64,000 nucleotides of DNA, from assembly GCF_001544695.2 (NCBI RefSeq), contig NZ_FCOM02000007.1, forward strand, positions 186,001-250,000. The letters run 5' to 3'. The stretch is from Caballeronia arvi (lineage in GTDB: Bacteria; Pseudomonadota; Gammaproteobacteria; Burkholderiales; Burkholderiaceae). The translations under genes and the position numbers were made by a program. Under the pieces are notes generated by a model. The model was not told the origin of the DNA and did not search any database. It worked only from the letters and a program-made list of their open reading frames with translations. Position 1 is the first letter of the stretch, and each line of letters begins with the position of its first letter. Below are positions 50,393 through 59,405 of the stretch, one piece after another.

Positions 50393-51865
50393 ATGCAAAA
50401 CGCTCCCATGAGTATGTTGTGGCCCGACGCGGTCCTGATGGCCGCGGTCGTCATCGCCTGGCTCAATGACACAATATTCGGCCCGAAGAGCCGGGGCACC
50501 ACGTATCTGATCGCGCTCGTCTCGACGATCGTCGTCGGTGTGTGGTTCGCCTTCACCGCGCTCAATCCGACGCCGGCTTACTTCTTCACGCGCATGTACA
50601 TCGTCGATCCGTTCGCGAGCGCGATGAAAGCGGTGGTCTGCCTCGGCTACGCGGTGTCGATCATCTACTCGAAGAAGTATCTGGAAGACCGTGACCTGTT
50701 CCGCGGCGATTTCTTCCTGCTCGGCCTGTTCTCGCTGCTCGGCCAGTGCGTGATGATTTCGGGCAACAACTTCCTCACGCTGTATCTCGGCCTCGAATTG
50801 ATGTCGCTGTCGCTGTACGCGGTCATCGCGCTGCGCAAGGACGTGCCGCAGTCGAACGAATCGGCGATGAAGTACTACGTGCTCGGCGCGCTCGCATCCG
50901 GCTTCCTGCTCTACGGCATCTCGATGCTCTACGGCGCGACCGGCTCGCTCGAACTGAACGAAGTGCTGAAAGCGGTGGCTTCGGGCCGCATCAACGACGC
51001 AGTCCTGCTCTTCGGCGTGATCTTCGTCGTCGCGGGCGTGGCGTTCAAGATGGGCGCGGTGCCGTTCCACATGTGGGTGCCCGACGTCTATCAGGGCGCA
51101 CCCACGGCGATGACGCTGCTCACCGGCGGCGGCCCGAAGGTCGCGGCCTTCGCGTGGGGCCTGCGCTTCCTCGTGATGGGCTTGCTGCCGCTGGCCGTCG
51201 ACTGGCAGGAGATGCTCGTGATTCTCGCGGCGCTGTCGCTCATCGTCGGCAACATCACGGGTATCGTGCAGAAGAACATCAAGCGGATGCTGGCTTATTC
51301 GGCCATCTCCAACATGGGCTTCGTGCTGCTCGGGCTTCTGGCGGGCGTCGTGAACGACAAGGTCGACGGCGCAGCGGGCGCGTACAGCTCCGCGATGTTC
51401 TACAGCATCATCTATCTCGTCACGACGCTGGGTTCCTTCGGCGTGGTCATGCTGCTCGCCCGCCGCGACTTCGAAGCCGAAATGCTCGAGGACTTCAAGG
51501 GCCTGAATCAGCGCAGCCCGGTATTCGCGTTCGTCATGATGGTCATGATGTTCTCGCTCGCCGGCATCCCGCCGACGGTCGGCTTTTACGCGAAGCTCGC
51601 CGTGCTCGAAGCGACGATGAACGCCGGCCTCACGTGGCTCGCCGTCCTTGCCGTGATGACCTCGCTCGTGGGCGCGTTCTACTACCTGCGCGTCGTGAAG
51701 CTGATGTACTTCGATGCACCGACCGACTCATCGCCGATCGTCGCCGGCAGCCTGAACCGCTCGCTCCTCGCGTTCAACGGTCTTGCCGTGCTCGTGCTCG
51801 GTCTGGTGCCGGGTCCGCTGATGTCGGCGTGCCTCACGGCGATTGCGCATACGCTGCCGCTGTAA
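50393..51865 (+). CDS. nuoN: NADH-quinone oxidoreductase subunit N
   Basis: A 490-residue ND2-like pump subunit. GLELMSLSLYAVIAL holds the first-channel Glu, and AFKMGAVPFHMWVPDVYQGAPTAMT holds the central Lys. GAGGAGGAAC precedes ATG 50393; a second ATG six codons on is possible. The stop shares one base with the next start (TAATG), linking DUF2818 to the operon. Confidence 0.96.
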   Translation: MQNAPMSMLWPDAVLMAAVVIAWLNDTIFGPKSRGTTYLIALVSTIVVGVWFAFTALNPTPAYFFTRMYIVDPFASAMKAVVCLGYAVSIIYSKKYLEDRDLFRGDFFLLGLFSLLGQCVMISGNNFLTLYLGLELMSLSLYAVIALRKDVPQSNESAMKYYVLGALASGFLLYGISMLYGATGSLELNEVLKAVASGRINDAVLLFGVIFVVAGVAFKMGAVPFHMWVPDVYQGAPTAMTLLTGGGPKVAAFAWGLRFLVMGLLPLAVDWQEMLVILAALSLIVGNITGIVQKNIKRMLAYSAISNMGFVLLGLLAGVVNDKVDGAAGAYSSAMFYSIIYLVTTLGSFGVVMLLARRDFEAEMLEDFKGLNQRSPVFAFVMMVMMFSLAGIPPTVGFYAKLAVLEATMNAGLTWLAVLAVMTSLVGAFYYLRVVKLMYFDAPTDSSPIVAGSLNRSLLAFNGLAVLVLGLVPGPLMSACLTAIAHTLPL

Positions 51866-52185
51866 TGTCGGCGGCGGGCTGGTTCATCGTTCTGTTGGCG
51901 CTCGTTCTCGCCAACGTGCCGTTCCTGAATCAGCGCCTCTTTGCCATCGTCCCGTTGCCGCTTCCGGCGCCGACGGGACACAGAGTGGCGAAGAAGAGCG
52001 CGTGGATTCGCATCGGCGAGCTCATCGCTCTTTACTTCGTGGTCGGCGCGCTCGGCTTCATGCTCGAAGCGCGCGCCGGCAACCGGTTCGACCAGGGATG
52101 GCAGTTCTACGCCGTTACCTTCAGTCTCTTCGTGGTGCTCGCCTTTCCGGGCTTCACGTTTCAATATCTCGTCAAACGCCGCTGA
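51865..52185 (+). CDS. DUF2818 membrane protein at the end of the nuo operon
   Basis: A 106-residue protein with three probable membrane helices (about 4-24, 47-67 and 78-98) separated by short basic loops, ending FPGFTFQYLVKRR. Its ATG overlaps the nuoN stop by one base, so it is translated with complex I. Proteins of this family occur next to nuoN in many beta-proteobacteria. No function is assigned; a complex I assembly factor or accessory subunit is the natural guess. The open frame upstream is the nuoN shadow. Confidence 0.85.
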   Translation: MSAAGWFIVLLALVLANVPFLNQRLFAIVPLPLPAPTGHRVAKKSAWIRIGELIALYFVVGALGFMLEARAGNRFDQGWQFYAVTFSLFVVLAFPGFTFQYLVKRR

Positions 52186-52234
52186 AGGCTCGCGCCCTCA
52201 GCGGCTTGTTTGCTTCACAGGCACAGGGCTCAAG

Positions 52235-52822
52235 ATGGCAGATCTTTCCTCGATACCCGGCAACGACGACGGTCTCATCGAAAAGCAGGTCGAAAGCGTC
52301 ACGCTGCACGAGGGCAAATTCCTCACGCTGAAGCGCGATACCGTCGAGTTGCCCGACGGCAAGCACGCCACGCGCGAGTTCGTCGAGCATCCCGGCGCGG
52401 TGATGATCCTGCCGGTGTTCGACGATGGCCGCGTGCTGCTCGAACGTCAGTTCCGCTATCCGGTGGGCCGCGTGCTGCTCGAATTTCCGGCAGGCAAGCT
52501 CGATCCCAACGAGGACGAGTTGACGTGCGCGAAGCGCGAACTGCAAGAAGAGACGGGTTACACCGCGCGCGAATGGACGTTCCTCACGCGTATTCATCCG
52601 GTGATTTCGTATTCGACGGAATTCATCGACATCTACCTCGCGCGCGGCCTGACCGAAGGCGATGCCCGGCTGGACGAGGGCGAATTCCTCGAAACCTTCA
52701 TCGCCGACGAAGCGCAACTGATGAACTGGGTAAAGGACGGCAGCATCAGCGACGTGAAGACCATCATCGGCGTGTTCTGGCTGGAGAAGATTCGTTCGGG
52801 CGCATGGACGCTCGGCGGCTGA
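52235..52822 (+). CDS. nudF: NUDIX hydrolase, ADP-ribose pyrophosphatase type
   Basis: A 195-residue NUDIX enzyme. The NUDIX box starts with Gly in AGKLDPNED and ends RELQEETGY, matching the G-x5-E-x7-RE-x2-EE-x-G consensus. A preceding Arg/Glu-rich RQFRYPVGRVLLEFPAG fits ADP-ribose pyrophosphatases. The likely reaction is ADP-ribose to AMP and ribose-5-phosphate. ATG 52235 begins MADLSSIPGN. It sits 49 bases after DUF2818 and ends in a terminator, so it may close the nuo transcript. The symbol is by family. Confidence 0.87.
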   Translation: MADLSSIPGNDDGLIEKQVESVTLHEGKFLTLKRDTVELPDGKHATREFVEHPGAVMILPVFDDGRVLLERQFRYPVGRVLLEFPAGKLDPNEDELTCAKRELQEETGYTAREWTFLTRIHPVISYSTEFIDIYLARGLTEGDARLDEGEFLETFIADEAQLMNWVKDGSISDVKTIIGVFWLEKIRSGAWTLGG

Positions 52823-52834
52823 GTTGAAGAATGA

Positions 52835-52875
52835 AAAACGCGGAAGCGGCCTCGATGGCCGCTTTCGTCGTTTTT
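52835..52875 (+). terminator. Intrinsic terminator ending the nuo/NUDIX transcript
   Basis: AAGCGGCC (52844-52851) pairs with GGCCGCTT (52857-52864), flanked by AAAAA on the left and TTTTT at 52871-52875. Confidence 0.85.
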
Positions 52876-52941
52876 GCATCGCCGAAAGCGGTGCCGGGGC
52901 CGAGCGGCTAGAATGGTTGCTTCGCCGAATCCGGTCCGCTT

Positions 52942-52990
52942 CGTTCGTGCGGACATGCGAACGATCGTTCCAAAATCTCGAATTTGAGAT
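52942..52990. promoter_or_regulatory. Cluster of palindromes before the DUF1178/acyl-CoA dehydrogenase genes
   Basis: GAACGATCGTTC (52959-52970) is a perfect 12-base palindrome. CGTTCG at 52942-52947 and CGAACG at 52958-52963 give a further inverted pair. ATCTCGAATTTGAGAT (52975-52990) is a 16-base palindrome with one mismatched pair. All lie within 75 bases of the DUF1178 start, where a TetR-type or similar repressor would bind. Confidence 0.5.
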
Positions 52991-53014
52991 AAACTTCAAC
53001 GAAGCCCCATCAGC

Positions 53015-53482
53015 ATGAAGGTCCTCGATTTAAAGTGCTCGCATGACCATCGGTTCGAAGGCTGGTTTGCCTCGACCGAAGAGTTCGAGTCGCAACTGTC
53101 GCGCAAGCTGATCGCATGTCCGGTGTGCGCCGCGACCGATGTGAGCCGCATGCCGTCCGCGCCGCGCCTGAATTTGTCGTCGGCGCGGGGCGAAGCGGCG
53201 CCGCCGGCGCACCCCGCACCGAACGCGCCGCAGGCTGCGGCCGTGCCCGAAGCGGCCGCGTTGCAGGCGCGCGCGTTGAAGTTCATGCGCGAACTGATCG
53301 AGAAGACCGAGAACGTGGGCGAGCGGTTTGCCGAGGAAGCGCGGCGCATACACTACAACGAGGCGCCGGCGCGCAACATTCGCGGCGTCACGACGCCCGA
53401 AGACGCGCATGCCTTGCTCGAAGAAGGGATCGACGTGATGCCGTTGCCTGTTCCGGACGCATTGAAAGAGCCGCTGCAGTAA
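53015..53482 (+). CDS. DUF1178 family protein
   Basis: A 155-residue protein. The N-terminal part, about 1-45, looks like a small zinc ribbon: Cys-8 with His-10 and His-12 (LKCSHDHRFEGWF) and a Cys-Pro-x-Cys pair at 35-38. An Ala/Pro linker leads to a helical C-terminal half with VGERFAEEARRIHYNEAP, conserved in DUF1178 proteins. The family often sits by fatty-acid or nitrilase genes; no function is assigned. It is transcribed towards the two acyl-CoA dehydrogenase genes. Confidence 0.88.
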   Translation: MKVLDLKCSHDHRFEGWFASTEEFESQLSRKLIACPVCAATDVSRMPSAPRLNLSSARGEAAPPAHPAPNAPQAAAVPEAAALQARALKFMRELIEKTENVGERFAEEARRIHYNEAPARNIRGVTTPEDAHALLEEGIDVMPLPVPDALKEPLQ

Positions 53483-53540
53483 CGTTCGCGTGCGGCGTCT
53501 CCTCTGGCTCCGGAATGAGCCATGACTGGAGACACCGCGC

Positions 53541-54737
53541 ATGGACCTCAACTATTCTCCCGCCGACGACGCCTTTCGCGTCGACATCCGCACCTGGCTC
53601 GACGCCAGTCTGCCGCGCGTGCTGCGCGACAAAGTCCTCCATCACAAGCGTCTCACCCGCGACGACTACGCGAGCTGGCACAAGCTGCTCGCCGCGCGCG
53701 GCTGGTCGGCGGTCGCGTGGCCGAAGGAATATGGCGGCCCGGGCTGGACCGTCACGCAGCGCCACATCTGGGACGAGGAATGCGCCCGCGCGGGTGCGCC
53801 GATGGTGCTGCCCTTCGGCGTTTCGATGGTCGCGCCGGTCCTGATGAAGTACGGCAGCGAAGAGCAAAAAGCCCGTTATCTCCCGCGCATTCTCGACGGC
53901 GCCGACTGGTGGTGCCAGGGCTACTCGGAACCCGGCTCGGGCTCCGACCTCGCATCATTGCGCACGCGCGCCGAGCGGCGCGGCGATCACTACATCGTCA
54001 ACGGTCAAAAGACCTGGACGACGCTCGGCCAGCACGCCGACATGATGTTCTGCCTCGTGCGCACCGATCCGCAAGCGAAGAAGCAGGAAGGCATCTCGTT
54101 CCTGCTGATCGACATGAAGACGCCCGGCATTACGGTGCGCCCGATCATCACGCTCGACGAGGATCACGAAGTCAACGAAGTCTTCTTCGAGGATGTGCCC
54201 GTGCCGGTCGAGAATCTCGTCGGCGAGGAGAACCGCGGCTGGACTTATGCGAAGTATCTGCTCGGGCACGAGCGCACGGGCATCGCGCGCGTCGGGCAGT
54301 CGAAACGCGAGTTGCTCTTTCTCAAGCGCCTGGCACTCGATCGCGCCAAAGGCGGCAAGCCGCTCCTGCACGATCCGTTGTTTGCCGCGAAAGTCGCCGC
54401 GCTCGAAATCGAACTGATGGCGCTCGAAGTGACCGTGCAGCGCGTCATCGCGAGCGAGGCGGGCGGCAAGGGACCGGGCCCGGAAGCATCGATGCTCAAG
54501 ATCAAGGGTACCGAAGTGCAGCAGGCGCTGACCGAACTGATGGTCGAAGCCGTCGGCCCGCAAGCGGCGGCGTTCGATCCCGCGTTCCTCGATGGCCTAT
54601 GCGAGCACAGCGCAACCGGCGACGACGATGCCGCGCCGCTCGCCGCGTACTATTTCAATTTCCGCAAGGCATCGATCTACGGCGGCTCGAACGAGATTCA
54701 AAAGAACATCATCGCGCAGATGATTCTCGGACTTTGA
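53541..54737 (+). CDS. Acyl-CoA dehydrogenase 1
   Basis: A 398-residue FAD enzyme that introduces a double bond into an acyl-CoA. Substrate/FAD blocks QGYSEPGSGSDLASLRTRAER and NGQKTWTTLGQHADMMF are followed by the C-terminal helical domain ending GGSNEIQKNIIAQMIL. ATG 53541 has CTGGAGA upstream. It is ten bases before the second dehydrogenase, and such pairs often act as heteromeric enzymes, as in steroid side-chain degradation. The substrate is not evident. Confidence 0.92.
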   Translation: MDLNYSPADDAFRVDIRTWLDASLPRVLRDKVLHHKRLTRDDYASWHKLLAARGWSAVAWPKEYGGPGWTVTQRHIWDEECARAGAPMVLPFGVSMVAPVLMKYGSEEQKARYLPRILDGADWWCQGYSEPGSGSDLASLRTRAERRGDHYIVNGQKTWTTLGQHADMMFCLVRTDPQAKKQEGISFLLIDMKTPGITVRPIITLDEDHEVNEVFFEDVPVPVENLVGEENRGWTYAKYLLGHERTGIARVGQSKRELLFLKRLALDRAKGGKPLLHDPLFAAKVAALEIELMALEVTVQRVIASEAGGKGPGPEASMLKIKGTEVQQALTELMVEAVGPQAAAFDPAFLDGLCEHSATGDDDAAPLAAYYFNFRKASIYGGSNEIQKNIIAQMILGL

Positions 54738-54747
54738 GGAGCGGCGC

Positions 54748-55872
54748 ATGGACTTCACTCTCAGCGACGAACAGCAGCAGTTTCGCGATGCGCTGCGTCG
54801 CTATCTCGACAAGGAATATGCGTTCGACGCGCGTCAGCGCATCGTCGCATCGGAAGCGGGCGTCGATGAAAAGCACTGGCGCGCGTTCGCCGAGCTCGGC
54901 CTGCTCGCGCTACCTGTTCCCGAAGCGCAGGGCGGCTTCGACGGCGGGCCGGTCGACATGCTCGTCGTGATGCAGGAGCTCGGCCGTGCGCTCGTCGTCG
55001 AGCCATATTGGGCGACGGCCGTGGGCATCGAAGCGTTGCGGCTGGCTGCGGATGCCGGCGAGTTGCTCGAACGCGCGGGGCGCGGCGAGATACGGCTGGC
55101 TGTCGCGTTTCACGAGCCGCACGCGCGCTACGACCTTTTCGATCTGCGCACGAGCGCGAACGCGGACGGCAACCGCTTCACGCTCGAAGGAACGAAATCG
55201 ATGGTGCAGCACGGCGCGCAAGCCGATCACTGGATCGTGCCCGCGCGCATCGATGGCGAAGTGGCGCTGTTCATCGTCGATAAGGAGGCGGCGAATGTGC
55301 ACATCGCCGAGTACCGCACGATCGACGGACAGCATGCCGCGACGCTCACATTCGATAAGACGCCCGCGACACGTCTGGGCGGCCGCGGAACCGGCGCCGC
55401 GATCTTTGAGCGAATCGCCGATTACGCGACCTTTCTGCTATGCGCGGAAGCGCTCGGCGCACTCGATGCGCTCAACCGCGCGACCGTCGACTATGCGAAG
55501 GAACGCGAGCAGTTCGGCATGCCGATCGCGCGTTTTCAGGTGCTCCAGCATCGCATGGTCGATATGCTGATCCACGCCGAACAGGCGCGCTCGATCACGT
55601 ATCTCGCCGCCGCACGCTATCCCGACGACGATGCAGCGACGCGCGCCCGAGCCATTTCCGCTGCCAAGGTGCGCGTCGGACAGGCCGCACGCTTCGTCGG
55701 GCAACAGGCCGTGCAATTGCACGGCGGCATGGGCATGACGAACGAACTGCCCGCGGCGCACTGGTTCAAGCGGCTGTCGATCGTCGAGACGACGCTCGGC
55801 GATGTCGATCATCATCTCGCGCGCTTCGCTTCATTACCCACATTCGCCATAACGGAAGGGAGAACCGCATGA
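54748..55872 (+). CDS. Acyl-CoA dehydrogenase 2
   Basis: A 374-residue partner of the previous gene. N-terminal DFTLSDEQQQFRDALRRYLDKEY and the C-terminal REQFGMPIARFQVLQHRMVDM and QLHGGMGMTNELPAAH are typical. The FAD-binding middle domain is degenerate, with no clear GSGSD loop. Pairing with the complete first protein suggests an alpha2beta2 dehydrogenase. Its stop overlaps the maoC-like ATG. Confidence 0.9.
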   Translation: MDFTLSDEQQQFRDALRRYLDKEYAFDARQRIVASEAGVDEKHWRAFAELGLLALPVPEAQGGFDGGPVDMLVVMQELGRALVVEPYWATAVGIEALRLAADAGELLERAGRGEIRLAVAFHEPHARYDLFDLRTSANADGNRFTLEGTKSMVQHGAQADHWIVPARIDGEVALFIVDKEAANVHIAEYRTIDGQHAATLTFDKTPATRLGGRGTGAAIFERIADYATFLLCAEALGALDALNRATVDYAKEREQFGMPIARFQVLQHRMVDMLIHAEQARSITYLAAARYPDDDAATRARAISAAKVRVGQAARFVGQQAVQLHGGMGMTNELPAAHWFKRLSIVETTLGDVDHHLARFASLPTFAITEGRTA

Positions 55873-56330
55873 CCTATGCTTTTGAAGATTTCGACATCGG
55901 AAGCGCGGTGACGCTGAGCGCGCATACGTTCACGCGCGAGGAGATCATCGAATTCGCGACGCGCTACGATCCGCAGCCATTTCATGTGTCGGACGCGGCG
56001 GGCGAGGCGTCGCATTTCGGCGGGCTCGTCGCGAGCGGCTGGAACACGTGTTCCGCGATGATGGGCATCCTCGTGCGCGACATGGTCGGCGATTCGACCT
56101 CGATGGGCTCGCCCGGTCTCGACAACATCCGCTGGATCAAGCCCGTGCGCGTCGGCGATACGGTGCGGCTCACCGTGCGCGTGCTCGACAAGCGCGTGTC
56201 GAAGAGCAAGCCGGATCGCGGCATCGTGCAGACGCGCTGGGAGGCGCACAACCAGCACGGCGAGCTCGTGCTGACGGTGGATTCCGCCGCACTCTTCGGC
56301 TTGCGCAATCCGGCCGCGTCAACTGCCTGA
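55869..56330 (+). CDS. MaoC-like (R)-specific enoyl-CoA hydratase
   Basis: A 153-residue single hot-dog-fold hydratase. The catalytic Asp/His motif appears as [10 protein letters not shown] around residue 40, followed by [12 protein letters not shown]. It hydrates enoyl-CoA made by the two dehydrogenases upstream, to which it is translationally coupled (ATGA). It ends by overlapping the convergent dehydrogenase gene by 12 bases. Confidence 0.92.
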   Translation: MTYAFEDFDIGSAVTLSAHTFTREEIIEFATRYDPQPFHVSDAAGEASHFGGLVASGWNTCSAMMGILVRDMVGDSTSMGSPGLDNIRWIKPVRVGDTVRLTVRVLDKRVSKSKPDRGIVQTRWEAHNQHGELVLTVDSAALFGLRNPAASTA

Positions 56331-57542
56331 CGCGTACTTCCCGAGTTCGAGCTTCGCGATGGCATTGCGATGCACTTCGTCGGGGCCGTCCGCGAGACGC
56401 AGCGTGCGCGCCGACGCATACGCATAGGCGAGCGGGAAGTCATCGCAGATGCCGCCTGCGCCGTGCGACTGAATCGCCCAGTCGATGACCTGACACGCGA
56501 TGTTCGGCGCTACCACCTTGATCATCGCGATCTCGCCGCGCGCGCCCTTGTTGCCGACGGTGTCCATCATGTACGCGGCCTTGAGCGTCAAAAGCCGCGC
56601 CTGCTCGATCATGATGCGCGCCTCGGCGATGCGTTCTTGCGTCACGCCATGCTGCGCGATCGGTTTGCCGAATGCGACGCGCTCCATCGTGCGCTTCGTC
56701 ATCAGTTCGAGCGCGCGTTCCGCGAGGCCGATCAGGCGCATGCAATGGTGAATGCGGCCCGGTCCTAGTCGCCCTTGCGCGATCTCGAAGCCGCGTCCTT
56801 CGCCCAGCAGCATGTTCGTCGCGGGCACGCGCACCTTATCGAGCGTGATGTCCATGTGGCCGTGCGGGGCGTCGTCGTAACCGAAGACGTTCAACGGCCG
56901 ATGCATCGTGATGCCGACTGCATCGGCGGGCACGAGAATCATCGACTGTTGCGCGTGTTTTGGCGCTTGTGTGTCGGTCTTGCCCATCACGATATACACC
57001 TTGCAGCGCGGATCGCCCGCGCCGGACGACCACCATTTGTGGCCGTCGATCACATAGTTGTCGCCGTCGCGCGCGATGCTGCAACGGATGTTGGTCGCAT
57101 CCGACGAAGCGACTTCCGGCTCGGTCATCAGAAACGCCGAGCGGATCTCGCCGCGCAACAGGGGTTCGAGCCATTGCGCCTTCTGCGCATCGGTGCCGTA
57201 GCGTTCGATGGTCTCCATGTTGCCGGTATCGGGCGCGCTGCAATTGAAGACTTCCGGCGCCCACGGCACGCGGCCCATGATTTCGCACAGCGGCGCGTAC
57301 TCCAGATTGGTCAGGCCCGCGCCGCGCTCCGATGACGGCAGGAAGAGGTTCCATAACCCTTCGGTGCGCGCTTTTTCTTTCAGGCTTTCGATGAGGCGCG
57401 TCGGAACCCACGCGTTGCCCGATGCCCGGTTCGCCGCGATCTCTTCGGCATAGGCGCGCTCGTTCGGATAGATGTGCGCATCGAAGAAGGCGAGCAGCTT
57501 GTCGCGCAATGCCTGCACTTTGGGCGTGTAGTCGAAGTTCAT
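56319..57542 (-). CDS. Acyl-CoA dehydrogenase 3 (ACAD10/11-like)
   Basis: A 407-residue acyl-CoA dehydrogenase close in layout to the dehydrogenase half of ACAD10/ACAD11. It has [51 protein letters not shown] and [22 protein letters not shown] 57540-57542 overlaps the stop of the kinase gene (ATGA). In the Pseudomonas levulinate pathway (lva), a related dehydrogenase works together with a related kinase on 4-hydroxyacyl-CoA. It is the last gene of its operon. Confidence 0.92.
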   Translation of the reverse strand: MNFDYTPKVQALRDKLLAFFDAHIYPNERAYAEEIAANRASGNAWVPTRLIESLKEKARTEGLWNLFLPSSERGAGLTNLEYAPLCEIMGRVPWAPEVFNCSAPDTGNMETIERYGTDAQKAQWLEPLLRGEIRSAFLMTEPEVASSDATNIRCSIARDGDNYVIDGHKWWSSGAGDPRCKVYIVMGKTDTQAPKHAQQSMILVPADAVGITMHRPLNVFGYDDAPHGHMDITLDKVRVPATNMLLGEGRGFEIAQGRLGPGRIHHCMRLIGLAERALELMTKRTMERVAFGKPIAQHGVTQERIAEARIMIEQARLLTLKAAYMMDTVGNKGARGEIAMIKVVAPNIACQVIDWAIQSHGAGGICDDFPLAYAYASARTLRLADGPDEVHRNAIAKLELGKYASGS

Positions 57543-58642
57543 GCCTTCCTCTCTACCTTCTGCGCGTATTGCCACGCGAGCTCGGCCATCGGACGCGCGC
57601 GCCTGCCCGCATCGATGGCTTGCGCGCTCGCAGCGGTGCCGTCGACGACGCGCTTCATGATGCCTTGCAGAATCGCAGCGATGCGGAACATGTTGTAGGC
57701 GAGATAGAAGTTCCAGTCGCCTTCGATCGTGAAGCCCGTGCGCGCGCAATAGCGCCTCACGTACTCGTCTTCGTCGGGAATGCCGAGCGCGGCCCAGTCG
57801 AGTCCGGCGATGCCGCGAAACTGCGACGGATCGACATGCCACGCCATGCAGTGATATGCGAAATCGGCGAGCGGATCGCCGAGCGTCGAGAGTTCCCAGT
57901 CGAGCACGGCGAGCACGCGCGGCTCACCCGGATGAAAGATCAGGTTGTCGAGCCGATAGTCGCCATGCACGATGCTGACCTTCGCATCGCGTGAAGCGGG
58001 AATGTGCTGCGGCAGCCACTCGATCAGTCGATGCATCGCGTCGATGCGCTCGGTCTCCGAGGCGACATACTGCTTGCTCCAGCGCCCGATCTGACGCTCG
58101 AAGTAATTGCCCGGCTTGCCGTAGGTCGAAAGGCCCACGGCTTCGACATCGACGGTATGAAGCGCTGCGATCACGCGATTCGTTTCGTCGTAGATCGCGG
58201 CGCGCTCGTCGGGCGTCATGCCGGGAAGCGACTGGTCCCACAGCACGCGGCCCTGCACGAACTCCATCACGTAGAACGCGCGGCCGATCACGCGTTCGTC
58301 CTCGCACAGCGCGAGCATGCGTGCGACGGGCACGTCGGTGGCGGCGAGCGCGTCCATCACACGATACTCGCGCTCGATGGCATGCGCGGACGGCAAGAGC
58401 TTTGCCGCGGGGCCGGGCTTTGCGCGCATCACGTAGCTGCGCCCGGGCGTGACGAGCTTGAACGTCGGATTCGACTGGCCGCCCGCGAATTGCTCGATGC
58501 TCAACGGGCCGTCGAAGCCATCGACATGCGCGGCGAGCCACGACGTCAACGCGCCGGTATCGAAGCGCTGTTTATCCTGCACGGGGCGCGTTCCTTCAAA
58601 CGCGGAGAAATCGGACTGCTTGTGCGTCTCGTTGTCTTGCAT
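57539..58642 (-). CDS. APH-type phosphotransferase (ACAD10/11 or LvaA-like kinase)
   Basis: A 367-residue aminoglycoside-phosphotransferase-fold kinase. The catalytic loop is [13 protein letters not shown] and the metal site is [17 protein letters not shown]. The N-terminal lobe has [12 protein letters not shown]. It is not expected to be an antibiotic kinase: this subfamily is linked to acyl-CoA dehydrogenases and phosphorylates 4-hydroxyacyl-CoA in Pseudomonas (LvaA). CCTGGAGGAG precedes the ATG. It overlaps the downstream dehydrogenase by four bases, mirroring the fused human proteins. Confidence 0.9.
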   Translation of the reverse strand: MQDNETHKQSDFSAFEGTRPVQDKQRFDTGALTSWLAAHVDGFDGPLSIEQFAGGQSNPTFKLVTPGRSYVMRAKPGPAAKLLPSAHAIEREYRVMDALAATDVPVARMLALCEDERVIGRAFYVMEFVQGRVLWDQSLPGMTPDERAAIYDETNRVIAALHTVDVEAVGLSTYGKPGNYFERQIGRWSKQYVASETERIDAMHRLIEWLPQHIPASRDAKVSIVHGDYRLDNLIFHPGEPRVLAVLDWELSTLGDPLADFAYHCMAWHVDPSQFRGIAGLDWAALGIPDEDEYVRRYCARTGFTIEGDWNFYLAYNMFRIAAILQGIMKRVVDGTAASAQAIDAGRRARPMAELAWQYAQKVERKA

Positions 58643-58663
58643 CGTCTCCTCCAGGCTACTTCT

Positions 58664-59389
58664 TCACGTCATGTCGCCGGCCTTGTAGCGTACGAACTGG
58701 GCGTAGAGCAGTTCCATCGTCGTGTTGCGCACGCCGGCGTGCAGCGGCGAGGGTGGCGAATGATTGATCGCATGGATGACCCAATCGGCCGGTTTGTCGC
58801 CGACGTCGAGCGCGTTGATGCAGCCCGTCGCCTGCGACAGATGCCCGAAGAAGGCGCGTCCACCCGCTGTGATCGCATGCGAGAGCAGAGCGCGGTTGAC
58901 GCCGCCGTGGAGCACGAGCAGCACCGTGTCCCACGAACGGTCTTCACGCAGGCGCGCGACGGCGGGCAGCGCGCGATCGAGCAATTCGCCGATGGTCTCG
59001 CCGCCGAGAAACTGCGTGTCTTCCGCCACGACGCCATCGAACACGGAGAGAAACGCGCGCTCGATATCGGCCGTCGTGAGGTCTTTGAGTTTTCCGCCGC
59101 GAATCTCCTGCCACTCGGGCCACGTTTCGATGTCGACGCGCTGTCCCGTCGCTTCGAGCACGCGCCGCGCGGTCTCGACCGTGCGCGGCAGCCCGCTCAC
59201 GATCACGCGATCGAAGCGCACGTTCTGCGCGGCGAACTCGCGTCCCGCCGCGCTCGCTTCCTCGCGACCTTGCTCGTTGAGCGGCACGCTTTCGGGATCG
59301 ATCGCGCGGCCGCTGTTGTCGAAATAGGTGACGTCGCCATGACGCATCAGAAAGATGCGCCGCCGCTTTGGCAATTCGTAATGAGCCAT
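58664..59389 (-). CDS. Histidine phosphatase family protein
   Basis: A 241-residue phosphoglycerate-mutase-like phosphatase. The phosphohistidine motif is FLMRHGD (His-17), with partners SGLPRTVETA, PEWQEIRGG and VLHGGVNRALL. ATG 59387-59389 begins MAHYELPKRRR; the longer frame overlaps the upstream gene. It lies 16 bases after the hydratase gene and 21 before the kinase, inside the same operon. A phosphatase between acyl-CoA genes and an acyl-CoA kinase is notable; its substrate is unknown. Confidence 0.88.
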   Translation of the reverse strand: MAHYELPKRRRIFLMRHGDVTYFDNSGRAIDPESVPLNEQGREEASAAGREFAAQNVRFDRVIVSGLPRTVETARRVLEATGQRVDIETWPEWQEIRGGKLKDLTTADIERAFLSVFDGVVAEDTQFLGGETIGELLDRALPAVARLREDRSWDTVLLVLHGGVNRALLSHAITAGGRAFFGHLSQATGCINALDVGDKPADWVIHAINHSPPSPLHAGVRNTTMELLYAQFVRYKAGDMT

Positions 59390-59405
59390 GTGCGCTTGAC
59401 GATAA

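Noticed and set aside
57539..58642. Aminoglycoside resistance gene
   Set aside because: The fold is APH, but operon context and similarity to ACAD10/11-linked kinases argue for acyl-CoA metabolism.
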